Source of the DNA: Mucilaginibacter pedocola
Lineage (GTDB): Bacteria; Bacteroidota; Bacteroidia; Sphingobacteriales; Sphingobacteriaceae
Assembly: GCF_002013915.1 (NCBI RefSeq)
Contig: NZ_MBTF01000012.1
Span: 310,001 to 374,000, forward strand
Length of the DNA stretch: 64,000 nucleotides
Direction of reading: 5' to 3'
Shown piece by piece: positions 42,656 through 52,434 of the stretch. A program made the position numbers and the translations under genes. Each line of letters starts with the position of its first letter. Within the stretch, counting starts at the first letter, position 1. Under the pieces are notes generated by a model. That model ran no database searches and was not told the DNA's origin. It worked only from the letters and a program-made list of their open reading frames with translations.

Positions 42656-43663
42656 ATGAAAAAACTGTTAACCGCCCTCCTGTTTTTGATATTTGCCGCA
42701 GGTTGCAAAAAAGATAATAAAACCGCCCCGGTAGATCCGCCGTTGGTACCCATTAGCATTGCAGGCGAAACGCTTACCTCACAGGCAGAGGTGGATGCCT
42801 TTGCCGAAAAATACAAGGGTAATAGCCTAACCATTAATGGCGACCTGATCATCTCAGGCGCTACCAACCCTAATATGGATATCTCATCGTTGAAGGGGTT
42901 ATCAAACATAACCACTATCAACGGGGCGCTCACTATCATCTATTGCCCAAAAGTTACCGACCTCTCTCCCTTTGCCAACATCACTTATGCAGGCTCTGTA
43001 TTCTTTTCGGGCGTTGGCGCTACGTCGGTAACAATGGATAAACTGCAAAGTACGGGCGGGCTGCAATTGAATGATGAGCAAACCAGTATAAGCTTTAAAT
43101 CGCTCCGGTCGGTTACGGGTTCGCTTAACTTGTTAACAAAAAATTTAACCGAAGCCGATTTTAGCGCCTTAACCGAAATCAGCGGTAAATTATCCATTTG
43201 GGGCACTTCCTTAAGTAACCTAAACGGGTTCAATAAGCTCAGCACGGTGGGTGCGCTGTTGTTGCTCAACAACCCTTCGTTAGAGAATTTGCAGGGCTTA
43301 AACCATTTAACCAAACTAACCAGCCCTGCTGTTGTCAATGCTTCTACCACCCCGGTACTCTACTACAGATTAAACGGTATATTCATACAAAATAATGCCA
43401 AATTAACCTCCCTGGCCGGGCTGGAAAACATAAGTGATGTTCCTGTGATATACCTTAGCAACAACGCCCTGCTCACCGATTTTTGCCCAATGAAAGCGCA
43501 AATTAAAGCACTAAGCGCATTACCCAATTTTAACTTTACAGCCAAACCCATATTTGGCAACGGTGCCACCATAAAAATTTCACAACCTGTGGCAACATTA
43601 ACCGGCAACGGCGGTGTAACCAGCACAGCTGACGCTATGGCTATAGTTAATGCCTGTAATTAA
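42656..43663 (+). CDS. Receptor L-domain-like lipoprotein
   Basis: 335 residues with lipoprotein signal MKKLLTALLFLIFAAGC (lipobox AAGC). After a short linker come repeated leucine- and Asn-rich strands resembling the receptor L-domain/LRR pattern: LTINGDLIISGATNPNMDIS, SLKGLSNITTINGALTIIYC, VTDLSPFANI, GLNHLTKLTSPAVV and LTSLAGLENISDVPVIYLS. It is probably anchored in the outer membrane, facing in or out. The ligand is unknown. Single gene; the palindrome at 42640-42655 sits at its start. Confidence 0.8.
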   Translation: MKKLLTALLFLIFAAGCKKDNKTAPVDPPLVPISIAGETLTSQAEVDAFAEKYKGNSLTINGDLIISGATNPNMDISSLKGLSNITTINGALTIIYCPKVTDLSPFANITYAGSVFFSGVGATSVTMDKLQSTGGLQLNDEQTSISFKSLRSVTGSLNLLTKNLTEADFSALTEISGKLSIWGTSLSNLNGFNKLSTVGALLLLNNPSLENLQGLNHLTKLTSPAVVNASTTPVLYYRLNGIFIQNNAKLTSLAGLENISDVPVIYLSNNALLTDFCPMKAQIKALSALPNFNFTAKPIFGNGATIKISQPVATLTGNGGVTSTADAMAIVNACN

Positions 43664-43810
43664 AATTGCCCGCGCCTTAGCGTTGCAACACAGCAAATAA
43701 ATAAAGCAAGCGTTAGTGTTATTTATTTTTTAAGATAATTAATGTGTGTTTGAACCCTTTGTTTCGCTTTTCCGTTAAAATGGCTACATTACGTATCATT
43801 TCCCTGGTTA

Positions 43811-46774
43811 ATGCGCAAGCTGCTGTTGTTCAAATTTTCGCTCGTGGTTCCGTTCCTGTTATTTTGTGCGAGCCTGTGCGCGCAGCAGAACCCCATTAAA
43901 CCGGCCTTTGATTTCCCTACAAAAGAAGTATACGACCTCCATGTTGATAAGCACGGCTTTATTTGGATAGCCAGCGATTTTGGCGTGGCACGGTACGATG
44001 GTATAAATTGCGTGCATTACAGCAACCCCAACCAAATATCATTAGGCTGCAGCAACCTGCTCGAAGACAGCTACGGCCGCATCTGGTTCAACAACTTCAA
44101 CGGCCAGATATTCTATATCGACCACGAGAAGGTGAACCTGCTGGAAAGCTACGATTATAAAAAAGAGGGCAATTACCCCCGCATGGTGTTGTTCGGCAAC
44201 CAATTGCTTGCCACATCTGATCATGGGCTTTTTGTGCTCGATACTAAAACCTTAACGGGCAAATACATTGGCGATAGTACCTATACTTCCAGCCTGGCGG
44301 TTATGAGTAAACAAGTACTTATTCGCGGCAACAACAAATGGTATGCCTACAACGGCACCCCCACCCTAAAAAAATTATCCTACAAAGGCGACGATGAATC
44401 AAAGGGCATTGTATATGCTTTGGCCAATAAAGCTTACCGCGATACAGCCTATATGCTTATAAACCCCGCAGGCGTTGTTAAAAAACTGGTTCTGCAGAAC
44501 GATACCGTAAAGCAGGTTAGCCAAACAGCGTATAATACCTTCATCAACACCATCACCATTACGCCCGATAACCAATGGGTAAACACCAACGGCAGCAGCT
44601 ACTCGCTTAATACCGGCGAAGAAATAAAAGGGCTAAATTTATCGTGTACGGTTACCGATATGGAGGGCAACCGCTGGTTCAGCAGTTTGTACCACGGCTT
44701 GCTTATACAGTATAAAAAGGATATTGCCCATAAAACCACCATCCCCGGCCTTGATGCCGACGATTTGGTAGTGAGCCTGCGCAGCTACAAAAACCAACTA
44801 ATGTTAGGTACCCAAAAAGGCTACCTGGTGCTTTACGATCCTGCGAGCAACAAGGTAAACTTCAAGAGCAAACTGGCCGCCATTGCAGCGCCTATAAACA
44901 ATTTAGCATGGGTAGGCGGCGACGAGTTTATTGCAGCATCATCCGTAGCTACTTATCGGGTTAACGCACTTACCAAAACCATTACCGAACTTACCAGCAT
45001 AAAAACGGCCAAGCAGTTTTGTTACGACAGCGAGAAGATATACATAGCCTCTACCAGCGGGCTGTATGTGTTGCCGCGCCAAAGATCGGAAGCCTTAAAT
45101 AAACAAATTGCCGCCACTTTTGGTAATGCACTTAAGTACAGCGAGGCGGATAATAATTTTTATCTGCGTATGCGTGCGAGGGCTATTGCCTATTACCCCG
45201 AGCAGGCCGCGCTGTTCGTCACTTTCAAGAATACGCTGTATAAAATCGATAAAACAGGCATGAACCCCTTCCTGTTCAATGGCCAACCGGTTTACGCGGC
45301 CTCCCTCGCTTACCTTGGGCACCGCCTGTATGTGGGTACCATCAGCAATGGCATGCTGATAGTTGAGCAAGATGGCATTAAGCACATATCGGTACAAAAC
45401 GGATTGTTCTCCAAATCCATATTTAAACTGAAGGCAGTAGACAAAAACCTGTGGATATTAGGCTCGGGCCCGCTGCAGATATTCAATACCGAAAAACGAG
45501 CGCTGGTGGATGATTACGAGTTCCCCGACCGTAATGCATCCGAAGTTTTCGATTTGGATGGCGTGGGGCAAAGCATTTATATGGTGACTTCGAGCGGGCT
45601 TGACAACTTCCCGCTGGTAAAAAGCACCGGCGATAAAAAGCTGAAAAACTACCTGTTATACGTAAAAGTGAACAACCAGGCCGTTGAAGAAAGCACAGCA
45701 CGAAAACTATCATACGCAGAAAATAACATCATCTTTAACATAGGGGTACCCGCCTACCTCAAAGCAAAAGATATTTATATAAAATACTGCCTGGCCACCA
45801 AAGGCGACAGCACCTGGCAAACCACCGAGCCCGGCGAACGCAGCATACACTTCTCATCGTTAATGCCGGGTAAATACACTTTAAAAGCCATAGCTGTAGA
45901 CCCACGGGTTGGAGAAGCCGGCAGCGTAATAAATTACTCCTTCACCATACAAGAACCCTGGTGGCGCAGCACTGCTTTTAAATTAGCTCTGACGTTAGCG
46001 GCTGCATTGGCCATATTTTACGGATACGTAATAATGCTGCGCAAACGGCTGGCCCTAAAACGCGCCTTTGATACCCAGCAGCAACTCATCTTATCCGAGC
46101 GGCAGCGCATTGCATCAGAAATGCACGACGATATTGGCCCGGGTGTATTTGCCATACAAAACCTGGCCAACAAAGCCATTAAACACGAGAATGCGGCACC
46201 CGAACTCCATCAGATAAAAACACAGGTAGTTGAACTATCCGCCAAGATACACGATGTGATATGGAGCACCAACGTAGGTAACGATAACCTGGAGATGCTG
46301 CTTTACTACATACACGTACAGATAGAGAAACTTTTGGAGCCTACCGAGATCGTCTTCGATTCGGAATTGCCGGATGAGATACCCGCTATAAAGATAACCG
46401 TGCAAAGCCGCCGCACCGTATACCTGCTGGTGAAAGAGATAGTACACAACGCCATCAAACACTCGCAAGCCACAACTATACAGCTACGTACGATAATTGA
46501 GGGCGACAAGCTTTTAATTGCCGTTAACGACAATGGCGTGGGTATAGATGCCGCACAGGCACCCACCAAAGGCGACGGGCACGGCATGGGGCTGGGCAAC
46601 ATGCGCTCGCGGGTAGAGAAACTGAACGGCGAGCTTAGCATCCAAAATAACCATGGGGCGCACATCAGTATTAAAATTCCGCTTGACGAATTGCGTGTGG
46701 TGGAGTTCGACAAGAAGCTGAATAAGTGGCAAAGCTTTGTCGCCAAATTATTGCGCTTGCCAGCCGATGTTTAA
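43811..46774 (+). CDS. Two-component propeller sensor histidine kinase
   Basis: 987 residues: signal peptide (about 1-25), a large periplasmic region with seven-bladed propeller-like repeats (DLHVDKHGFIWIASDFGVAR, LLEDSYGRIWFNNFNG, GNRWFSSLYHGLL, and others), a Y_Y_Y-type beta domain (about 645-715, ending SFTIQEPWW), one membrane helix (about 725-745), a short coiled coil, the phosphoacceptor helix RQRIASEMHDDIGPGVFAI (H772), and HATPase (LLVKEIVHNAIKHSQATTI; DNGVGID; GHGMGLGNM). This layout is usual for Bacteroidota polysaccharide sensors, but here the HisKA_3 class kinase lacks the fused receiver and AraC parts of hybrid systems. No response regulator is adjacent. Confidence 0.9.
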   Translation: MRKLLLFKFSLVVPFLLFCASLCAQQNPIKPAFDFPTKEVYDLHVDKHGFIWIASDFGVARYDGINCVHYSNPNQISLGCSNLLEDSYGRIWFNNFNGQIFYIDHEKVNLLESYDYKKEGNYPRMVLFGNQLLATSDHGLFVLDTKTLTGKYIGDSTYTSSLAVMSKQVLIRGNNKWYAYNGTPTLKKLSYKGDDESKGIVYALANKAYRDTAYMLINPAGVVKKLVLQNDTVKQVSQTAYNTFINTITITPDNQWVNTNGSSYSLNTGEEIKGLNLSCTVTDMEGNRWFSSLYHGLLIQYKKDIAHKTTIPGLDADDLVVSLRSYKNQLMLGTQKGYLVLYDPASNKVNFKSKLAAIAAPINNLAWVGGDEFIAASSVATYRVNALTKTITELTSIKTAKQFCYDSEKIYIASTSGLYVLPRQRSEALNKQIAATFGNALKYSEADNNFYLRMRARAIAYYPEQAALFVTFKNTLYKIDKTGMNPFLFNGQPVYAASLAYLGHRLYVGTISNGMLIVEQDGIKHISVQNGLFSKSIFKLKAVDKNLWILGSGPLQIFNTEKRALVDDYEFPDRNASEVFDLDGVGQSIYMVTSSGLDNFPLVKSTGDKKLKNYLLYVKVNNQAVEESTARKLSYAENNIIFNIGVPAYLKAKDIYIKYCLATKGDSTWQTTEPGERSIHFSSLMPGKYTLKAIAVDPRVGEAGSVINYSFTIQEPWWRSTAFKLALTLAAALAIFYGYVIMLRKRLALKRAFDTQQQLILSERQRIASEMHDDIGPGVFAIQNLANKAIKHENAAPELHQIKTQVVELSAKIHDVIWSTNVGNDNLEMLLYYIHVQIEKLLEPTEIVFDSELPDEIPAIKITVQSRRTVYLLVKEIVHNAIKHSQATTIQLRTIIEGDKLLIAVNDNGVGIDAAQAPTKGDGHGMGLGNMRSRVEKLNGELSIQNNHGAHISIKIPLDELRVVEFDKKLNKWQSFVAKLLRLPADV

Positions 46775-47020
46775 CCGGTAAGAAAGCACCAAGCTCTCTT
46801 TTATTAATTGATAAACATGCGTTTATCAATTTAAAATATCTTTTTTATACCCCTCCTCGCCGCCATTCGTAAAAAGTCGCTTACTAAATTTTCGTAATTA
46901 GTTTGATTTTTTAATCAGAATGCATTTTTCATAAAAATAGCATTCCTATATTGTTTAAAACATAGCAATTCACGCATTGCGTTACAACATTCGTTATTTT
47001 TATGCGTAGAACTCTCTCTA

Positions 47021-47617
47021 ATGAAAAAACTGTTGGTAATTGTGTGGATCGTGCTGCTATTTAGCGTAGTTGGAGCGCTATTTTGGTATAACGAATTGCA
47101 GTACCAATTACCCACACCTGTACCGCAAAATTACAAGCCCGTTAAACCCGGCGAGTTGGTAAAACTGGGACCGGAATTTAGTGCAGGCCTACACAAACCG
47201 CTCTTCCTACATTTCTTTAATCCTGCCTGCCCCTGCTCCAAATTCAATATTAAAATGTTTAAGTCGCTGGTGGCAGAGTATGGCAAAAAAGTCGACTTTA
47301 AAATTGTAGTAATAAGCGATAAAGATTACGACGAAGATGAGATCCAGGAGAAGTTCGGTCTGGATATCCCCGTAACGTTCGACCATTCGCTGGCGGCCAA
47401 ATGCGGTGTGTACTCTACCCCGCAAGTTGCTTTAATAAACGCCGACTCTAAACTATACTACCGCGGCAATTACAACATTACCCGTTACTGTACCGACGAA
47501 AAAACGAATTTCGCCAAACAGGCCATTAACGGGCTGCTCATCAATAACGATAAATTAACCTTCGGCAAGCTGGCCCTCACGTCTTACGGCTGTAAACTCA
47601 CCGATTGTAAGTATTAA
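47021..47617 (+). CDS. Membrane-anchored thioredoxin-like protein with CPC motif
   Basis: 198 residues. One membrane helix (about 3-22) followed by a thioredoxin-fold domain with [20 protein letters not shown] (CPC at the usual active-site position rather than CxxC), then [10 protein letters not shown] and a cis-Pro region [10 protein letters not shown]-terminal CKLTDCK pair is additional. Related Bacteroidota proteins are annotated as DUF6436/AhpC-TSA-like. The CPC arrangement makes a classical CxxC reductase unlikely; function is not assigned. The hybrid kinase starts 22 nt downstream. Confidence 0.75.
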   Translation: MKKLLVIVWIVLLFSVVGALFWYNELQYQLPTPVPQNYKPVKPGELVKLGPEFSAGLHKPLFLHFFNPACPCSKFNIKMFKSLVAEYGKKVDFKIVVISDKDYDEDEIQEKFGLDIPVTFDHSLAAKCGVYSTPQVALINADSKLYYRGNYNITRYCTDEKTNFAKQAINGLLINNDKLTFGKLALTSYGCKLTDCKY

Positions 47618-47639
47618 CCTATCACCTCAGAAAAACATA

Positions 47640-49883
47640 GTGCAAGCATCTATAACACAAAATTTGTTATTCCAGTCGGAAGTGAAGGAGAGGTCAGATA
47701 AGCTGATGAACTACTTCATGGCCTTCTACTTTGTAGTGGGCCTGGGCATCGCCTTTTTTTACGATACCTGGCTCATTGCCATTGGCGTAGGCGGCATTTG
47801 CGTACTGGCCTATTATTCTACCAAGTTCCTCCTCCCCGATTCTGACCTGTATCAATACGTACTAAGTGCTGTGCTGGGCATATTTATGGCCCAGTTCATC
47901 TACCAGATGCACGGGCTGTTCGAGATGCACTTTTTTGCCTTTATCAGCAGTGCCATCCTCATTACCTACCAAAAATGGAAACTGCAACTGCCCCTGCTTA
48001 TTGTGGTGGTGGTGCACCATGCCACTTTTAGTTACCTGCAGGATATCGGCTACGGCGGCATCTACTTTACGCAACTCAATTACTTCGATCTGCAGACTTT
48101 CATTATCCACGTATTGCTTACGGGCGTCATTATGTTCACCTGCGGCCTGTGGAGCTACCAGTTACGTAAGTATAACGAGTTGCAGGTAGTGCAGGCCCTG
48201 CAAATGGTAGAACTGCAGCAGGAGGCCGCCCTATCGTTAGAGCGCAAACAACACCAGGAGGTGCTTGAGCAAGCCAACGAAGAGCTGATGGTGCTGAACG
48301 AAGGCTTAACCGAGGCCCGCGAGGCTGCTGACCGCGCCAACCAGGAGAAGAGCATCTTTTTGGCCACCATGAGCCACGAGATACGTACGCCTATGAACGG
48401 GGTTATAGGTATGTCGAGCCTGTTGAGCGAAACCGCGCTTACCGATGAGCAGCGCATGTTCACCGATACCATTATCAATTGCGGCGAAACGCTGATACAT
48501 GTGATCAACAACATCCTCGATTTCTCTAAAATAGAATCGGGCAATCTGGAGCTGGAGGGCGACGACTTTAACCTGCGCCAATGCGTGGAAGACGTATTGG
48601 ATATGTTCGCCATAAAGGCCGGGCAATTGAAGCTCGACCTGGTTTACGAAATTGCCGAAGGTATCCCCGCCAACATTATAGGCGACCCATTACGCTTAAA
48701 GCAGATACTGATAAACCTGCTGAGCAACGCCATGAAGTTTACCGAAAAAGGCGAAATAGGCATTAAGGTAGACATTATTGATATTGGTGCCGATGGCCGC
48801 CTTTCGCTAAAGTTTGATGTTTGGGATACCGGCATAGGTATACCGCAGGATAAGATCACCAGGCTTTTCAAGGCATTCTCGCAGGTAGATTCGTCTACCA
48901 CGCGCAAGTATGGTGGTACCGGTTTGGGCCTGGCTATTTGCGAAAAACTGGTAAAACTAATGGGTGGCGAAGTGGGCGTAAAAAGCACCTACGGCGAAGG
49001 CTCATCGTTCTACTTCACCATAAAAACCATAGCGGGCAGCAGCAAGCCGGTTTCTACCAACAGCGCCGACATACAGGACCTGAAGGGCAAAAAGATACTG
49101 GTGATAGATGACAACGAAACAAACCTGGCCATATTACGCCGCCAGTTCGAAAGCTGGAACCTGAAGCCCATACTCACCAGCTCGGGTGCCGAAGCCCTGG
49201 TGGCCCTGCAAAAAGATAAACACATCGACCTGGTGATAACCGATATGGAAATGCCCGTTATGGACGGCGCTATGGTGGCCAAACTGATCAAAGACAGCTA
49301 CCCGCAGTTGCCTATCATCCTGCTCAGCTCCATAGGCGAAGAGTTTAAGAACGATGAGCGCCAGCTGTTCACCTCCATTATGTCGAAACCCATCAAGCAG
49401 CAGCAGTTGAGCAAGCAGGTATTTACCGCCCTGCGCAACAGGCCGGTATCGCACGATGAGGTTGTGGCAAAAACCAAACTATCAACCACCTTTGGCGATA
49501 AATACCCCTTCGATATTTTGATAGCCGAAGATAACGAGGTGAACCAGCATGTGATCAAACACATCCTGCGCAAAATGGGCTACCAACCCACCATCGTAAA
49601 GAACGGGCAGGAAGCCCTGGATGCCATGTACGGCGGCAGCTACGGCCTCATCCTGATGGATATGCAAATGCCCGTAATGGACGGGCTCGAAGCTACCCGC
49701 GCCATCCGCGCAAGCAACATTACCCAACCCGTTATCATAGCCCTCACCGCCAACGCCATGGACACCGACCAGCAACTATGCTACCAGGCCGGCATGGACG
49801 ACTACATCTGCAAACCCGTAAAACTGGACGAGCTGATGAACAAGCTGAGCAAGTGGCATACGGTGAGGTTGGTAGTGGAGTAA
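47640..49883 (+). CDS. Hybrid sensor kinase with two receiver domains and a His-rich membrane domain
   Basis: 747 residues from a GTG start at 47640. The membrane part (about 25-175, six helices) carries [18 protein letters not shown] and [13 protein letters not shown], a histidine pattern like that of a six-helix domain in some chemotaxis receptors. Then come a coiled coil (about 175-235), the HisKA helix [17 protein letters not shown] (H246), an HATPase domain ([26 protein letters not shown]), and two REC domains ([14 protein letters not shown] with [24 protein letters not shown] with [11 protein letters not shown]). No Hpt or regulator is adjacent. The final acceptor could be elsewhere. 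Confidence 0.92.
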   Translation: MQASITQNLLFQSEVKERSDKLMNYFMAFYFVVGLGIAFFYDTWLIAIGVGGICVLAYYSTKFLLPDSDLYQYVLSAVLGIFMAQFIYQMHGLFEMHFFAFISSAILITYQKWKLQLPLLIVVVVHHATFSYLQDIGYGGIYFTQLNYFDLQTFIIHVLLTGVIMFTCGLWSYQLRKYNELQVVQALQMVELQQEAALSLERKQHQEVLEQANEELMVLNEGLTEAREAADRANQEKSIFLATMSHEIRTPMNGVIGMSSLLSETALTDEQRMFTDTIINCGETLIHVINNILDFSKIESGNLELEGDDFNLRQCVEDVLDMFAIKAGQLKLDLVYEIAEGIPANIIGDPLRLKQILINLLSNAMKFTEKGEIGIKVDIIDIGADGRLSLKFDVWDTGIGIPQDKITRLFKAFSQVDSSTTRKYGGTGLGLAICEKLVKLMGGEVGVKSTYGEGSSFYFTIKTIAGSSKPVSTNSADIQDLKGKKILVIDDNETNLAILRRQFESWNLKPILTSSGAEALVALQKDKHIDLVITDMEMPVMDGAMVAKLIKDSYPQLPIILLSSIGEEFKNDERQLFTSIMSKPIKQQQLSKQVFTALRNRPVSHDEVVAKTKLSTTFGDKYPFDILIAEDNEVNQHVIKHILRKMGYQPTIVKNGQEALDAMYGGSYGLILMDMQMPVMDGLEATRAIRASNITQPVIIALTANAMDTDQQLCYQAGMDDYICKPVKLDELMNKLSKWHTVRLVVE

Positions 49884-49998
49884 AGAGTAAGGCAGAGAAA
49901 TTTTAACTACCTATTTCACGCAATCCTTTAAACTTCCCAAAGGAGTTTATCCCCAATAAAGCCCTCAAAATATATTCAAGGGCAAGGGCGGCATTTTT

Positions 49999-50006
49999 TA
50001 TCTTTG
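49999..50006 (+). promoter_or_regulatory. Candidate -7 element of the PhnA/YjdM gene
   Basis: TATCTTTG matches TAnnTTTG exactly, 20 nt before the ATG at 50027. Confidence 0.55.
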
Positions 50007-50026
50007 CGCCTTTAATTTAAACTTCA

Positions 50027-50365
50027 ATGAGTGAATTTGCCCCTTGTCCGATATGCCATTCTCCTTATACTTATGCGCTCAATAACCAACTGGTTTGCCC
50101 GGAATGCGGGCACGAATGGAGTACAGTAGAAGCAACCACAAGTGATGACACGTTTGTAGTGAAAGACAGTAACGGGAATATCCTGCAGGATGGGGATACG
50201 GTGATAACAATAAAAAACCTGCCGGTGAAAGGCAGTGCCCAACCAATAAAAGCCGGCACCAAAGTCAAAAACATTCGTTTGGTTGATAGCGATCATAATA
50301 TCGATTGTAAGATAGAAGGGTTCGGTGCTATGGCGCTCAAATCCGAGTTTGTAAAGAAAGCCTGA
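50027..50365 (+). CDS. PhnA/YjdM family zinc-ribbon protein
   Basis: 112 residues. An N-terminal zinc ribbon with CPICHS and CPECGHEW pairs (about 7-30) is followed by an SH3-like barrel: [40 protein letters not shown] and [16 protein letters not shown]. This is the full YjdM (PhnA) pattern. Despite the historic name, a role in phosphonate use is not established. Single gene. Confidence 0.93.
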   Translation: MSEFAPCPICHSPYTYALNNQLVCPECGHEWSTVEATTSDDTFVVKDSNGNILQDGDTVITIKNLPVKGSAQPIKAGTKVKNIRLVDSDHNIDCKIEGFGAMALKSEFVKKA

Positions 50366-50825
50366 ACAGGTTTACAAAGGAATCTTTTAACGGCACCCGT
50401 TGCCACTCCCCGGGTAGCTCTCTCTATACCGGCACCGTTCTGTGCCCCGGTAACTCAATGCTGTTAAGTGAAACTTTGTACTACCCCGTTAGGGGTAAGA
50501 GCTTTGTAGAACACCCGGCTCCAGGTTTTGAGTGCCGTAGGTACTCAACATATCGCGTTCACCCCCTAACGGGCTTGCTTTATTTTATGTGCAGATAAAT
50601 AGGTTTAAACCCTTTGACACTATCCTAAAATTGCAAGGCTCTCCCCCACCTTTAACGGCCAAATAACCAATACAGGGTTAACATAACTTAACACATTTTA
50701 AGTTATAAATTTTATAAAAAACTAATAATCAAATAGTTATAAAAAGTCATTAAAAAGTTATAAATTACTAAAAATATTAGTATTTATAAATACAATTCGC
50801 TAACTTGCTTCAAAAGTTAAGAACC
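50366..50825. repeat. Nested-hairpin intergenic repeat followed by AT-rich leader
   Basis: 50366-50640 holds a repeat-like element with inverted arms CCCCGTTAGGGG (50484-50495) and CCCCTAACGGG (50563-50573) enclosing a TGAGTGCCGTAGGTACTCA hairpin (50529-50547). I recognise no coding frame in it. 50640-50825 is strongly AT-rich and probably carries the promoter of the next gene. Confidence 0.6.
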
Positions 50826-51488
50826 ATGGCGAAGACAAAAACAAGGCCCTCTATGCCGCTGAGTGGTATTATCCAAAAGATAGAAAAGCTGCTGGCACGC
50901 GAAAGAATTACGCCGGCAGATGTGGGTGGCCTTAGCGAGCAGGAAAAAACACTATTAGAAAACAAGCTGTCCGAAATTTTGCAAGGATCGAAAGATACCG
51001 AGCGCGACCGGTTCTTAGAAAAGATCGAACCCGTTATGCAGGAAGACACCAAGAACGACCTATGGGAACGCAACCACATGCTGATAAGCAATGCCATTGC
51101 CAGGCATCTGCAACAGCATGCCGTTATGCCCACCAAAAACCAAATAGCCCGCGAAACCGGCATCAGCCGCCAAACCGTTGCCGGCCATATTAAGGAATAT
51201 AAAGAACATCCCGAATTTGCTGCCGAAATAGAGCAATTTAAATTTATGAGCCACAGCGTATTGGGCATGGTATTTAAGCGCGCCAGCGAGGGCGACATAC
51301 GCGCGGCTAAACTCTACTTCGAGATGGTAGGCAGCATCGGCGAGCAGCCCGCCGGGGCGGGCAACAAGCTGAACGCGCAAAACAACTATATCCAGATAAA
51401 CAACACCATCCTGAGCCAGGAAAACCTGGACAGCCTAACCGCCGAGCAGTTGAGGCAAATAGAAAATATTATTAGTAGTAGAGGGTGA
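50826..51488 (+). CDS. Terminase small-subunit-like HTH protein (orphan)
   Basis: 220 residues from the ATG at 50826 (the frame is open seven codons upstream). No membrane helix. The middle (about 100-140) has a helix-turn-helix, MPTKNQIARETGISRQTVAG, followed by HIKEYKEHPEF, and the C-terminus contains a SHSVLGMVFKRASEGDIRAA-like helix then KLYFEMVG, as in phage terminase small subunits of the phBC6A51 type. No terminase large subunit, portal or other phage gene is next to it, so it may be a domesticated or isolated gene. DNA binding is likely; packaging is not implied. Confidence 0.6.
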   Translation: MAKTKTRPSMPLSGIIQKIEKLLARERITPADVGGLSEQEKTLLENKLSEILQGSKDTERDRFLEKIEPVMQEDTKNDLWERNHMLISNAIARHLQQHAVMPTKNQIARETGISRQTVAGHIKEYKEHPEFAAEIEQFKFMSHSVLGMVFKRASEGDIRAAKLYFEMVGSIGEQPAGAGNKLNAQNNYIQINNTILSQENLDSLTAEQLRQIENIISSRG

Positions 51489-51523
51489 TAGGCGGTGGTG
51501 GCGGATGGTGGGTTTTGTTTTCC

Positions 51524-51759
51524 GTCACCGCAGGGTCTCCTGAAAGGGACCCTGAGGCAACGAATGCCCGTTAAAATACGCGAAGCCATCAAAACCAATA
51601 TTCCCTATAATCAGCAATTGCTATATTCCCGTCACCGCAGGGTCTCCTAAAAGGGACCCTGCGGAAACGAACGCGAAGCCATCAAAACCAGTACTCCCTA
51701 TAATCGGCAATCCCCCCGTCACCGCAGGGTCTCCTGAAAGGGACCCTGCGGAAACGAAT
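51524..51759. repeat. Three REP hairpins with tandem copies of the RAYT 3' end
   Basis: Three direct copies (starting at 51524, 51631 and 51719) of an imperfect palindrome, CGTCACCGCAGGGTCTCCTG then AAAGGGACCCTGCGG. Between them lie copies of the transposase 3' end, GCGAAGCCATCAAAACCA and onward (about 51580-51625 and 51673-51711). The genuine 3' end of the gene is at 51775-51819, so the unit seems to have been duplicated twice. Confidence 0.85.
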
Positions 51760-51782
51760 ACCCGTTAAAAAAAGCGAAGCCA

Positions 51783-52382
51783 TCAAAACCAGTACTCCCG
51801 GTAATCGGCAATTGCTATCTGCTCATGGACCTTACCATCTATATAAAAAGCTGCGCTGCTGTGCGCGTAATCTGTATACTCCTCGCATAAACGCCATTTC
51901 CCGCTTACCGGGTTATGGTGTATATAATCCAGCTTTTGATGCAGGAATGGCAGGGTGAAAATTGGTTTAGCATCAAAGGAACTTTCGAAGACTTTATGTA
52001 TTTGCCCCTTAGCCCTTTCCAGTTCACTACAAGCCGCGGAAAGTTTACTTAACAAACCATCTTCCTTTTGTGATTTCAACCGGTCGATCAACGCATAGGC
52101 CATGAACCTTTTCCCATTTGAAACGACCTTATTCAAGTCCAACCCATCGTTCGGCAGGTGTAAAATTGCGTGAACATGGTTAGGCATTATTACAAAGGCA
52201 AAAGTTTTGATATGATATTTCACATCGATCAGCTTTAACCAATTATAAACCAGATCGTACGATTCGGTTTTCTCAAACAAAGGCAACCAGTTATAGCACG
52301 TAAAAGTAATAAACCAGGTATTTTCTTCAGTTGAATGCCGTGTCCTAATTGCCATGGCTGAATATACGTCTTTTGACGGCAT
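51783..52382 (-). CDS. REP-associated tyrosine transposase (RAYT, Y1 family)
   Basis: 199 residues. The HUH motif is in AFVIMPNHVHAILHLP (about 64-79), an N-terminal TRHSTEENTWFITFTCYNWL strand is present, and the catalytic Tyr region is near the C-terminus (LDYIHHNPVSGKWRL). RAYTs are single-strand DNA nucleases related to IS200/IS605 transposases that act on neighbouring REP hairpins. The ATG at 52382 is only 2 nt from the flanking REP, so the in-frame ATG at 52355 (MAIRTRH) may be the true start. Hairpins lie on both sides in opposite orientation, as in REPtrons. Confidence 0.9.
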   Translation of the reverse strand: MPSKDVYSAMAIRTRHSTEENTWFITFTCYNWLPLFEKTESYDLVYNWLKLIDVKYHIKTFAFVIMPNHVHAILHLPNDGLDLNKVVSNGKRFMAYALIDRLKSQKEDGLLSKLSAACSELERAKGQIHKVFESSFDAKPIFTLPFLHQKLDYIHHNPVSGKWRLCEEYTDYAHSSAAFYIDGKVHEQIAIADYREYWF

Positions 52383-52383
52383 C

Positions 52384-52424
52384 CGTTGCCGCAGGGTCCC
52401 TTATCAGGAGACCCTGCGGTGACG
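52384..52424. repeat. Upstream REP hairpin in inverted orientation
   Basis: CGTTGCCGCAGGGTCCCTTA then TCAGGAGACCCTGCGGTGACG is the reverse complement of the downstream REP copies, with small changes. It lies 2 nt before the RAYT start. Confidence 0.85.
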
Positions 52425-52434
52425 AAAGAAAATT

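Noticed and set aside
51524..51820. Possible CRISPR array
   Set aside because: The repeats are palindromic REP hairpins, the spacing is unequal (107 and 88 nt) and the intervening sequence is copied from the RAYT gene end, not unique spacers.
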